This document shows positions 51,923 through 58,818 of a stretch of 64,000 nucleotides of DNA, piece by piece. The notes beneath the pieces are model-generated. The model saw nothing but the letters and a program-made list of their open reading frames with translations, searched no databases and had not been told where the DNA came from. The DNA comes from Microbacterium ginsengisoli (lineage in GTDB: Bacteria > Actinomycetota > Actinomycetes > Actinomycetales > Microbacteriaceae), in contig NZ_JYIY01000072.1 of NCBI RefSeq assembly GCF_000956535.1, positions 27,433 through 91,432 on the forward strand, in the 5' to 3' direction. Within the stretch, counting starts at the first letter, position 1. Each line of letters starts with the position of its first letter. A program made the translations under genes and the position numbers.

Positions 51923-53104
51923 GTGTTCCGACCCCTGACCCGCCCGCAACTGGCGTTCGACCTCGTGCTCGCCGCGGGGTTCGTGCTGCTCCTGGTGCTG
52001 CCGGAGCTCACGCCGTACTGGTTCGGCACGGTCGGATTCGGGCCGGCGCAGCCCGTCGTCGGACTCGTCTTCGCTGCCGCCGTCGCCGCGCGCCGCTGGT
52101 CGCCGGCGCTCGCGCTGGGGCTCGCGTGGCTCGCCGCGATCGGACAGATGGTCGCCCTGCTGACCCCGCGCCCGAGCAATCTCGGCGCCCTGATCGTGCT
52201 GTACGCCGTCGCGGCGTACGGCTCCCGGCGGATGTCCCGTCTCGCCCTCGCCTCCGCCGTCGGCGGGGCGGCCATCGCGACCGCGTACCTGTCGATCTTC
52301 CAGGGCGTGTGGGGGCTGGCCGCCGCGACGAACCGCTTCTCGTTCCCGCTCGAGCGAGTCGTGATCGTCGGCTTCGTGTTCGCCTTGATCCTGTTCGCGC
52401 TGCTGCTGTCGTGGACGGCCGGAGCCCTCGTGCGCTCGATCCGGGTCTCCCGCGAGACCCGGGAGGCCCAGCGCCGCGCCGAGGCGGAGGCGGCGGCCGA
52501 GCAGGAGCGGGTGCGCATCGCCCGCGACATGCACGACATCGTCGGCCACTCGCTGGCGGTGGTGATCGCCCAGGCCGACGGGGCGCGGTACGCCGCGGCA
52601 TCCGACCCCGAGGCGACGACCGAGGCCCTCGCGACGATCGCGTCGACGGCCCGCGCCGCGCTCACCGACGTGCGCCTGCTGCTCGAGCAGCTGCGGCACA
52701 GCCAAGGCGCCGGCCCGCAGCCCGGACTCGCCGACCTCGATGCGCTGTTCGCGCAGGTGCACGGGGCGGGCGTCGACCTGCGGGTGGAGGTGCGTCCGCC
52801 GCTCGCCGATCCGCCGGCACCGTTGCAGCTGGCGGTCTACCGCATCGTGCAGGAGGCGCTCACGAACGCCCTGCGCCACGGCGACGGCGGCGCGGTGAGC
52901 GTGCGGGTCGCGTGGAGCGAGGAAGCCGTGTCGGTCGAGGTGCGCAACGGCGTGCGCCCGGGCGGTGAGCCGAGCGCCCCGGCGCCGGGCCACGGCATCA
53001 TCGGCATGACCGAGCGCGCCCACCTCGTCGGCGGATCGCTCGGCGCGGCGCCCCGCGGCGACGAGTTCGTCGTCGTGGCGGTGCTCCCGCGGGGCCTCGC
53101 GTGA
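51923..53104 (+). CDS. NarL-type sensor histidine kinase
   Basis: A 393-residue kinase. Four to five hydrophobic helices span residues 8-170 with very short loops. Then a coiled-coil linker (RETREAQRRAEAEAAAEQERVRIA) leads to the HisKA_3 motif with H204 in ARDMHDIVGHSLAVV. The ATPase domain has IVQEALTNALRHG and GHGIIGMTERAHLVGGSL. The topology resembles DesK/LiaS-like membrane or cell-envelope sensors. The regulator gene overlaps by 4 bp (GTGA). Confidence 0.9.
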   Translation: MFRPLTRPQLAFDLVLAAGFVLLLVLPELTPYWFGTVGFGPAQPVVGLVFAAAVAARRWSPALALGLAWLAAIGQMVALLTPRPSNLGALIVLYAVAAYGSRRMSRLALASAVGGAAIATAYLSIFQGVWGLAAATNRFSFPLERVVIVGFVFALILFALLLSWTAGALVRSIRVSRETREAQRRAEAEAAAEQERVRIARDMHDIVGHSLAVVIAQADGARYAAASDPEATTEALATIASTARAALTDVRLLLEQLRHSQGAGPQPGLADLDALFAQVHGAGVDLRVEVRPPLADPPAPLQLAVYRIVQEALTNALRHGDGGAVSVRVAWSEEAVSVEVRNGVRPGGEPSAPAPGHGIIGMTERAHLVGGSLGAAPRGDEFVVVAVLPRGLA

Positions 53105-53739
53105 TCCGGGTGGTGCTGGTCGACGACCAGGCGCTGTTCCGCGCGGGCATCCGCATGGTGCTCGACTCGCAGTCCGACATCGAGGTGGTCGGCGAGGCGG
53201 GCGACGGGCGCGAGGGCGTCGCGGTCGCGCGGGTGATGCGCCCCGACATCGTGCTGATGGACATCCGCATGCCCGTCCTCGACGGCATCGCCGCGACGGC
53301 GGAGCTACTGGGCGACGACGACCCGCCCCGCGTCGTCATGCTCACCACGTTCGACCTCGACGAGGCCGCCGCGCGCGCGATCCGGGAGGGCGCGAGCGGC
53401 TTCCTGCTCAAGGACGCCGAGCCCGAGTTCCTCCTCGCCGCGGTGCGCACGGTGCACGCGGGGTCTGCGGTGATCGCGGCATCCGCGACCCGCGAGCTGT
53501 TCGCATCGATGACGGATGCCGCACCCCGCCCGGCGCCCGCGGCCTTCGCCGCCCTCACCGAGCGCGAGCGGGAGATCTTCGCGCTCGCCGCGCGCGGGCT
53601 CTCCAACGCTGAGATCGCGACGGGAGAGTTCCTGTCGGAGGCCACGGTCAAGACCCACGTCAGCCGCATCCTCACGAAGCTCGGCCTGCGCGACCGCGTG
53701 CAGCTCGTCGTGTTCGCGTACGAGCACGGGCTCGCCTGA
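53101..53739 (+). CDS. NarL/LuxR-family response regulator
   Basis: A 212-residue regulator: receiver with D8-D9, phosphoacceptor D54 (VLMDIRMPVLDG) and K104 (FLLKDAEPE); LuxR helix-turn-helix LTEREREIFALAARGLSNAEIATGEFLSEATVKTHVSRILTKLGLRDRVQ. It overlaps its kinase gene and precedes a LolD/FtsX transporter, its likely target, with a palindrome in the intervening promoter. Confidence 0.93.
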   Translation: MIRVVLVDDQALFRAGIRMVLDSQSDIEVVGEAGDGREGVAVARVMRPDIVLMDIRMPVLDGIAATAELLGDDDPPRVVMLTTFDLDEAAARAIREGASGFLLKDAEPEFLLAAVRTVHAGSAVIAASATRELFASMTDAAPRPAPAAFAALTEREREIFALAARGLSNAEIATGEFLSEATVKTHVSRILTKLGLRDRVQLVVFAYEHGLA

Positions 53740-53773
53740 CGCGCACCGGCACGCGGCGACGCGCGCCGCGCGA

Positions 53774-53793
53774 GGTCATCCTCCGGGATGACC
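53774..53793. promoter_or_regulatory. Perfect palindrome GGTCATCC-TCCG-GGATGACC
   Basis: Eight-bp arms around a 4-bp centre, 44 bp upstream of the transporter -10 box at 53837. The position and two-fold symmetry suit binding by a dimer of the response regulator encoded just upstream. Confidence 0.5.
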
Positions 53794-53836
53794 CCGATGC
53801 GACCCGCGGGCGACGCGGCATCCGGGGGCGTCTTCG

Positions 53837-53842
53837 TAGCGT
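53837..53842 (+). promoter_or_regulatory. -10 box TAGCGT, leaderless start
   Basis: TAGCGT ends seven bases before the ATG at 53850 of the transporter ATPase gene. Confidence 0.5.
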
Positions 53843-53849
53843 CGACGAC

Positions 53850-54626
53850 ATGGATGACTCGACCACCCCGCCCCCGCCCGCCGCGCGCGTCGCGCACCTC
53901 ACCAAGACCTACGGCTCGACCGACAACCCGGTGCGCGCCCTCGACGACGTCTCGCTCTCGATCGGGCGCGGCGAGTTCACCGCGATCATGGGCCCGTCGG
54001 GGTCGGGAAAGTCCACGCTCATGCACGTGATGGCGGCGCTCGACGCTCCGACGTCGGGCCGGGTGTGGCTGGGGGAGACGGAGATCACCGGTCTCGGCGA
54101 CACCGAGCTGACGCTGCTGCGCCGTCGTCGCATCGGCTTCGTCTTCCAGGCGTTCAACCTGGTGCCCACCCTCGACGTGCGCGGCAACATCGCCCTGCCG
54201 ATCGAGCTCGACGGGCGTGCGCCGACCGCGCTCGAGCGGGCACGCATCGACGGGCTCGTCGAGTCGCTCGGTCTCGCGAATCGGCTCACCCATCGCCCGC
54301 ACGAGCTCTCCGGCGGCCAGCAGCAGCGCGTCGCGATCGCCCGCGCCCTCGCCACCGCGCCCGACCTCGTGTTCGCGGACGAGCCGACCGGCAACCTCGA
54401 CTCCCGTTCGGGCGCCGAGGTGCTGCGCCTGCTGCAGACGGCGTCGCGCGAGCACGGACAGTCGATCGCGATGGTCACCCACGACCCGATCGCCGCGAGT
54501 CACGCCGACCGCGTCGTACACCTCGCCGACGGTCGCGTCGTCGCCGACACCCGCGGCCAGAGCGCCGAGGAGATCTCGGCGTTCATGACGGCTCGCGAGC
54601 TGCGCGCCACTGAGGCCGCGTCATGA
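53850..54626 (+). CDS. ABC transporter ATP-binding protein (LolD/MacB type)
   Basis: A 258-residue ATPase: Walker A GPSGSGKST, FVFQAFNLVPTLDVRGNIALP, signature LSGGQQQR, Walker B LVFADEPTGNLDSRSG and MVTHDP. The NLVP and GNLDSRSG stretches are typical of MacB/LolD/BceA exporters. It overlaps the start of the permease gene by ATGA. Controlled probably by the adjacent two-component system, it may expel a cell-envelope-active compound. Confidence 0.93.
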   Translation: MDDSTTPPPPAARVAHLTKTYGSTDNPVRALDDVSLSIGRGEFTAIMGPSGSGKSTLMHVMAALDAPTSGRVWLGETEITGLGDTELTLLRRRRIGFVFQAFNLVPTLDVRGNIALPIELDGRAPTALERARIDGLVESLGLANRLTHRPHELSGGQQQRVAIARALATAPDLVFADEPTGNLDSRSGAEVLRLLQTASREHGQSIAMVTHDPIAASHADRVVHLADGRVVADTRGQSAEEISAFMTARELRATEAAS

Positions 54627-56076
54627 CCGCGGTGACCGCCGTCGCCTCGCCGCCGCGCGTGCGGATCGGCGGGTTCTCGCTGCGCGAGCGCGGAACCGGC
54701 GCCACCGTGCTGATCGCCGCGGTCGCGACCGCGTTCGCCGTCGTGCTGCTGAGCGCGACCGCGTTCCTGTCGGCCTCGATCTCCGCCACCCCGCACGTCG
54801 GCGAGTCGCGCACGTTCGCGGTGGTCAGCGGCATCCTCACGAGCCTGCTCGTCGGGGTCGCCGTGTACGTCGCCTCGATCGTCACGGCGAACACGTTCGC
54901 GACGGTCGTCGCGGGCCGCGTGCGCCAGATCGCCCTGTTGCGTCTGCTCGGCTCCACCGCCCGCTCCCAGCGCCGCGACGTCGCCCGCCTCGGACTCGTC
55001 GCGGGGATCGTCGGCGCCGTCGCGGGGCTCGTCGGCGGCACGGTGCTGTCGTTCGCGGGCGTGTGGGTGCTCGAGAACGCCTACGGCATCGCGGCGCCCG
55101 GGCTCGAGCTGATCCGCCCGGTGCTCCTCGTGCCGCGGCGGTGGTCGCGCTCACCACGTGGGCCGGCGCGTGGGCGGGCTCGCGTCGGGTGCTGCGGGTC
55201 ACGCCGATGGCCGCGCTCGGACAGGCGGTCGAGGCATCCACTCAGGAGCTGTCGCGCTCGCACGGCCGCACGGTCGCCGCGCTCGTGCTCGGGGCGTCGG
55301 GTGTAGGCCTTCTCGCGCTCGGCGTCGTCGTGGGGCTCTCTTCGCCCTATGGCGTGCTCATCGCGTTCCCCGGCGGGCTCCTCTCATTCACCGCCCTCGC
55401 CCTGGGCGCGCACCTCGTGATGCCGCCGGTGCTGCGTCTGATCGGTCGCCTCTTCGGCCGGTCGGCCGTCGCCCGCCTCGCCGCAGAGAACGCGCTGCGG
55501 CATCCGGAGCGGTCCAGTCGTATGGCGATCGCGCTCGTGATGGGCGTCGCGCTCGTGATGATGTTCGCCGTCGCCGGCACCAGCGCGATCGGCGTGCTCG
55601 TCGCCTCCGCCGGTGGTGAGGCGCCGCCGGAGATGACCGCGGGCTTCACCGGATTCACCACGGTCATGATGGCCCTCGTCGCCGTCTGCGGAGTGATCGC
55701 CGCGATCGGCGTCGTCGACCAGCTCGCGCTCGGTGTGCATCAGCGGCGCCGCGAGTTCGCGTTGCTGCGCGCCCTCGGGCTCTCGTCCCGGCAGGTGCGG
55801 CTGGTCGTGCTGCTCGAGGCGGTGCACCTCGTGCTCGCGTCGCTCGTCGTCGGCATCGTGCTCGGCACCGCGTACGGCTGGGCGGGGGCGCAGGCCGTGC
55901 TCGGGTCGGTCAAGCTGACGCCGGATGCCGCGGCCACCCTGGTCTGGCCGGTGATCCCGCCGATCCCGCTCATCGTGGTGATCGCGGCGACCGTGGTCGT
56001 CGCCCTGGTGGCGACGGTCGTGCCGACGCGCATCGCGACCCGCACGAGCCCGGTCGCCGCCCTCGCGCAGGACTGA
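54623..56076 (+). pseudogene. FtsX-family ABC permease with a frameshift
   Basis: The permease partner of the LolD-type ATPase is split between two frames. Frame one covers about residues 1-170 (MTAVTAVASPPRVRIGGFSLRERG... to LIRPVLLV) and then turns to arginine-rich nonsense ending at 55306. The normal sequence resumes in the next frame as AAAVVALTTWAGAWAGSRRVLRVTPMAALGQA and runs to 56076 with the C-terminal FtsX domain. The junction is near 55129-55133, where CTCCTCGTGCCGCGG would read on correctly if one base (CGTCGCC for CGTGCC) were restored. Joined, it is about 485 residues with two FtsX modules. It is either a real inactivating deletion or a sequencing error in a GC-rich tract. Confidence 0.8.
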
Positions 56077-56154
56077 GCGCGGCGCGCGCACGGCGCTCGG
56101 CGCGCGTCGAGTGGGGTCCTCACCCGCCGCTCGGCGCCCCCACCTCGGGGTCAG

Positions 56155-56211
56155 CTCCGCGCCCTCCGCGACCCACTCCGCGCCCTCCGCGCGCCACTCC
56201 GCGCCCCGCGC
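56155..56211. repeat. Short tandem repeat, 21-bp unit
   Basis: CTCCGCGCCCTCCGCG plus five bases occurs at 56155 and 56176, with a third partial unit at 56197 abutting the palindromic element. A 13-bp tandem GGGGTCGCACCGC twice at 56350-56375 lies on its other side. Both are in the 336-bp gap between convergent genes, which holds no gene. Confidence 0.6.
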
Positions 56212-56291
56212 GCATCGTCGGAACTTCTGGCCGCCACCCCGCGCCGCGGCATCCGTGCTCGGCGCGTCGGTCGGAAGTTCCGACGTTGTGC
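56210..56291. repeat. 82-bp inverted-repeat element, copy 3
   Basis: Ends GCGCATCGTCGGAACTT and AAGTTCCGACGTTGTGC form the inverted repeat. The interior CTGGCCGCCACCCCGCGCCG then GCATCCG aligns with copy 2. It lies between the convergent permease and SRPBCC-like genes. Confidence 0.9.
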
Positions 56292-56412
56292 GGAGGGTGT
56301 GTTCGCCCGACGGGCGAACACCTCGGGGTCAGAGGGCGGGTCACACCCCGGGGTCGCACCGCGGGGTCGCACCGCTGGCTGATCCAGGGTCACACCGCGG
56401 GTCGGCGCGCGG

Positions 56413-56901
56413 TCAGAGCTGCGGGTCGTGCGCCCACGAGGGCGCGAGCGCACGGATGCGCGTCGCCCGCCACTGCCAGGTCGCCCACAGGCCGGGCCAG
56501 AGGGCGGGCGCCGCGCGTCCGCCGATGACGAGGCGCTCGCGCCAGAGCGTGCGGCCGGGATCCCCCGGTGCGGCCGAGATCGCCATCTGGTGGTCCCAGA
56601 CATCGAGCGCCGCGAGCGGCCCGGTGAGCGGGGTGCCCGAGTCCCGCACGATGCGCACCTGACCGTCGGGGCCGTCGACGACGCGATCGGTGATCGCGAT
56701 GAGCTGCCGCCCGATCGTGATGCCCGCGGCGACCAGGTCGACCGCGGCATCCGTCCCGGGCTCCCAGCGGGTCGGCAGCGGCTCGAGCGGCCGCATCTCG
56801 ACGAGCGGTCCGTACAGCTCCGCCGCGGCGCGCGGCGAGTGCACGGCGCGCCAGGCGGCATCCGCATCGCAGTCGATCACGAACTTCAGCAGCACGCGCA
56901 T
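56413..56901 (-). CDS. SRPBCC/START-like hypothetical protein
   Basis: A 162-residue protein beginning MRVLLKFVIDCDADAAWRAVHSPRAAAELYGPLVEMRPLEPLPTRWEPG, which resembles the opening strand-helix-strand of polyketide-cyclase/SRPBCC proteins. DVWDHQMAISAAPGDPGRTLWRERLVIGG and a long C-terminal helix (LWPGLWATWQWRATRIRAL) also fit. No catalytic residues are identifiable. GACACT six bases before the ATG at 56901 could be a leaderless-type -10. It is divergent from the comB-like gene. Confidence 0.65.
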   Translation of the reverse strand: MRVLLKFVIDCDADAAWRAVHSPRAAAELYGPLVEMRPLEPLPTRWEPGTDAAVDLVAAGITIGRQLIAITDRVVDGPDGQVRIVRDSGTPLTGPLAALDVWDHQMAISAAPGDPGRTLWRERLVIGGRAAPALWPGLWATWQWRATRIRALAPSWAHDPQL

Positions 56902-56942
56902 GCGCCCAGTGTCACACGGGTGGCCGTCCGCGCGGGGCGGCA

Positions 56943-56948
56943 TACGCT
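56943..56948 (+). promoter_or_regulatory. -10 box TACGCT, leaderless start
   Basis: TACGCT ends six bases before the ATG at 56955 of the comB-like gene. Confidence 0.5.
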
Positions 56949-56954
56949 GGCAGG

Positions 56955-57575
56955 ATGCCGTCCCCCGCCGATCAGTCCCGCTATCAGGTGCGTGTCGAGT
57001 GGGGGGTGGCGGGCCTCGCCCGCCTCGCGCCGGCCGATGTCGTGGTGGTGGTCGACGTACTGCGCCTGTCGACGACGGTGACGGATGCCGCGGCCCGCGG
57101 CGAGTCCGCCGCGCTCGCCGATCTCGCGGGGCAATCGGGAGCACCGGTCGCGGTGGCTGCGGCCGCGAGCGGGGCGACGGTGTTCGCGGGGTCGCTGCGC
57201 AATCCCGGGGCGGTCGCACGCGCGGTGCTCCACGAGCAGCACCGTCGCGGGCAGCGCACCTCGATCGCGGTGATCGCCGCCGGAGAGCGCGACGGCGACG
57301 ACGTGCGGTTCGCCGTGGAGGATCTCTTCGGCGCGGGGGCGGTTGTATCCGCTCTCGGCGATCTCGGTGTCGATCACACGTCGCCCGAGGCGGCCGCGGC
57401 GTGCGAGGCGTTCCGCGGGCTTCGACCGGCCCTGCGCCACCTGCTCACCGCGAGCGGCAGCGGCCAGGAGTTGATCGCGGGTGGCGCGCGGGCCGACGTG
57501 CTCGCCGCCGCCGAGGTCGACGCGGTCGACGCGGTCGCGGTGCTGCGCGACGGCGTGTTCGTTCCGCGTGCCTGA
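56955..57575 (+). CDS. ComB-like 2-phosphosulfolactate phosphatase family protein
   Basis: A 206-residue protein with ComB-family blocks VVVVVDVLRLSTTVTDAAARG (30-50), GSLRNPGAVARAV (80-92), SIAVIAAGER (103-112) and VRFAVEDLFGAGAVVSAL. ComB hydrolyses 2-phosphosulfolactate in coenzyme M synthesis, but bacteria without coenzyme M carry homologues of unknown substrate, and no sulfolactate genes are seen here. Its 3' end, including the stop codon, is followed by an imperfect tandem copy of the last 35-40 bp. Confidence 0.78.
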   Translation: MPSPADQSRYQVRVEWGVAGLARLAPADVVVVVDVLRLSTTVTDAAARGESAALADLAGQSGAPVAVAAAASGATVFAGSLRNPGAVARAVLHEQHRRGQRTSIAVIAAGERDGDDVRFAVEDLFGAGAVVSALGDLGVDHTSPEAAAACEAFRGLRPALRHLLTASGSGQELIAGGARADVLAAAEVDAVDAVAVLRDGVFVPRA

Positions 57576-57622
57576 GCGCGCGGCGACGTGTTCGTGCCGC
57601 TCGGCTGAGAGCGCGGCGACGT
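57546..57622 (+). repeat. Imperfect tandem duplication of the comB-like 3' end
   Basis: The segment GTGTTCGTTCCGCGTGCCTGAGCGCG spanning the last codons and stop recurs as GTGTTCGTGCCGCTCGGCTGAGAGCGCG about 37 bp downstream, both followed by CGGCGACG. The second copy is outside the reading frame's end and appears non-coding. Confidence 0.6.
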
Positions 57623-57665
57623 CAGCAACGCCCGCCCCGACCATCGGCGACGCCGCAGACTCCGC

Positions 57666-58154
57666 TCAGCGGGGCGTCATCGCGGCGCGCCGTTGTGCCG
57701 GCGTGATCTCACGCCGCGACCAGACCAGCACGAAGCGCGGGTCGAACCGGGGGGCGCATTTCGCGCACGACGTGGCGCGCACGGCGCGTCGGTGCCGGTA
57801 GACGGTGTGCCCGGCCGGGCAGACGCCGACCCACGGTGCGAGCTCTGTCGCGGTCTCGCCGCGGTGGGTCGTGCCGCCGACGTAGCCCAGGTCGTGGGCG
57901 ATCGCCTTCCAGGCCGGCCCGTGCCCGGCGTCGACGCCCGCGAGGGCGTGCGCGACCTCGTGCAGCAGCGTCTGGTGGTTGGCGTCGTCGTCGAACCGTG
58001 CCGCGAGGTAGCGCGAGACGGTGATGCGCTTGCGCGTGTAGTCGCATTGGCCGGCCCGCAACTTCGCGGCATCGAACGCGAACGTCCATCCGTCGTCGAG
58101 GTGCAGCCGGATCAGGGCCTCGGCCCAGGTGCGCACGCGATGCAGTTCGGACAT
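57666..58154 (-). CDS. SprT-like zinc metalloprotease domain protein
   Basis: A 162-residue protein. HEVAHAL in HQTLLHEVAHALAGVDAGHGPAWKAIAHDLG is the SprT-type HExxH zinc site with a further His downstream. CPAGHTVYRHRRAVRATSCAKC forms a likely zinc ribbon. SprT-like proteins resemble the protease domain of Spartan; the bacterial role is not established. The ATG follows TAGTCT by six bases. Confidence 0.85.
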   Translation of the reverse strand: MSELHRVRTWAEALIRLHLDDGWTFAFDAAKLRAGQCDYTRKRITVSRYLAARFDDDANHQTLLHEVAHALAGVDAGHGPAWKAIAHDLGYVGGTTHRGETATELAPWVGVCPAGHTVYRHRRAVRATSCAKCAPRFDPRFVLVWSRREITPAQRRAAMTPR

Positions 58155-58160
58155 GTTGGA

Positions 58161-58166
58161 AGACTA
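58161..58166 (-). promoter_or_regulatory. -10 box TAGTCT, leaderless start
   Basis: On the minus strand TAGTCT is followed by TCCAAC and the ATG at 58154 of the SprT-like gene. Confidence 0.55.
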
Positions 58167-58183
58167 GAACAAAGGTACGACAG

Positions 58184-58717
58184 TCAGCCGGCGATGCTCG
58201 CGGCGGCGCCCGCGCGCATGCGGTCGAGCAGGTCGATGGCGAGCAGCGTCGAGGTGAGCTCCTCCTCGGATGCCCCGGCCTCCCGTCGCAGGAACAGGGT
58301 GGCTTTCACATCGGCGCGAGCCCCATCGAGCTCGCCGAGCTCGAGGCGCACCTTGGCGCGGTGCTGGTAGGCGAACGCGGCGATGCGGGCGAGGCCGAGC
58401 CCCTCCGCCTCCTCGGCGCACAGGGTGAGCTCCTGGTCGGCGGCGGCGAGCTGACCGCGGAACTGCTGCACCGTCGCGTGCAGGATGCGCGCCCGCAGCA
58501 GGTCGCGACGGGTGCCGGCCATGCGGGCCGTGCGCACCGCGACCTCCGCGACCTCACGAGCCTCGTCGAGCTGGTCGGTCACCTTCAGCAGCCAGACGCG
58601 CTCGAGCAGCGCGGGGAGGCTCCGCTGGCCGTCGATCTTCTCGAGGCGCTCGCGGCACGCGCGCGGGTCGACGATCTCCCGCAGGGTCTGGTGGTCGTAT
58701 CCCTGGATGTAGCTCAC
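58184..58717 (-). CDS. Helical-repeat (TPR-like) hypothetical protein
   Basis: A 177-residue all-helical protein. Pairs of amphipathic helices such as LPALLERVWLLKVTDQLDEAREVAEVAVRTARMAG, LLRARILHATVQQFRGQLAAADQELTLCAEEAEGLG and IAAFAYQHRAKVRLELGELDGARADVKATLFLRREAG have tetratricopeptide spacing. GTG 58717 has GGAGG seven bases upstream. It is divergent from a large AfsR-like regulator that also ends in TPR-like repeats, so a functional tie is possible but unproven. Confidence 0.7.
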   Translation of the reverse strand: MSYIQGYDHQTLREIVDPRACRERLEKIDGQRSLPALLERVWLLKVTDQLDEAREVAEVAVRTARMAGTRRDLLRARILHATVQQFRGQLAAADQELTLCAEEAEGLGLARIAAFAYQHRAKVRLELGELDGARADVKATLFLRREAGASEEELTSTLLAIDLLDRMRAGAAASIAG

Positions 58718-58806
58718 GACATCGCCTCCCCGTCTTGCGCGGCCCCGCTCCAGTCTGCGGGCTCCCGCGCCCTCGGGAGCCGAGGGCGCGCCGCGACGGC
58801 GTGTCC

Positions 58807-58812
58807 TAGGCT
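58807..58812 (+). promoter_or_regulatory. -10 box TAGGCT, leaderless start
   Basis: TAGGCT ends six bases before the GTG at 58819 of the AfsR-like gene. Confidence 0.55.
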
Positions 58813-58818
58813 CGCCGT

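Noticed and set aside
51923..56076. A bacitracin-type BceRS-BceAB detoxification module.
   Set aside because: The kinase is NarL-type with four to five helices and the regulator is LuxR-type, whereas Bce systems use OmpR-type regulators and a kinase with two helices.
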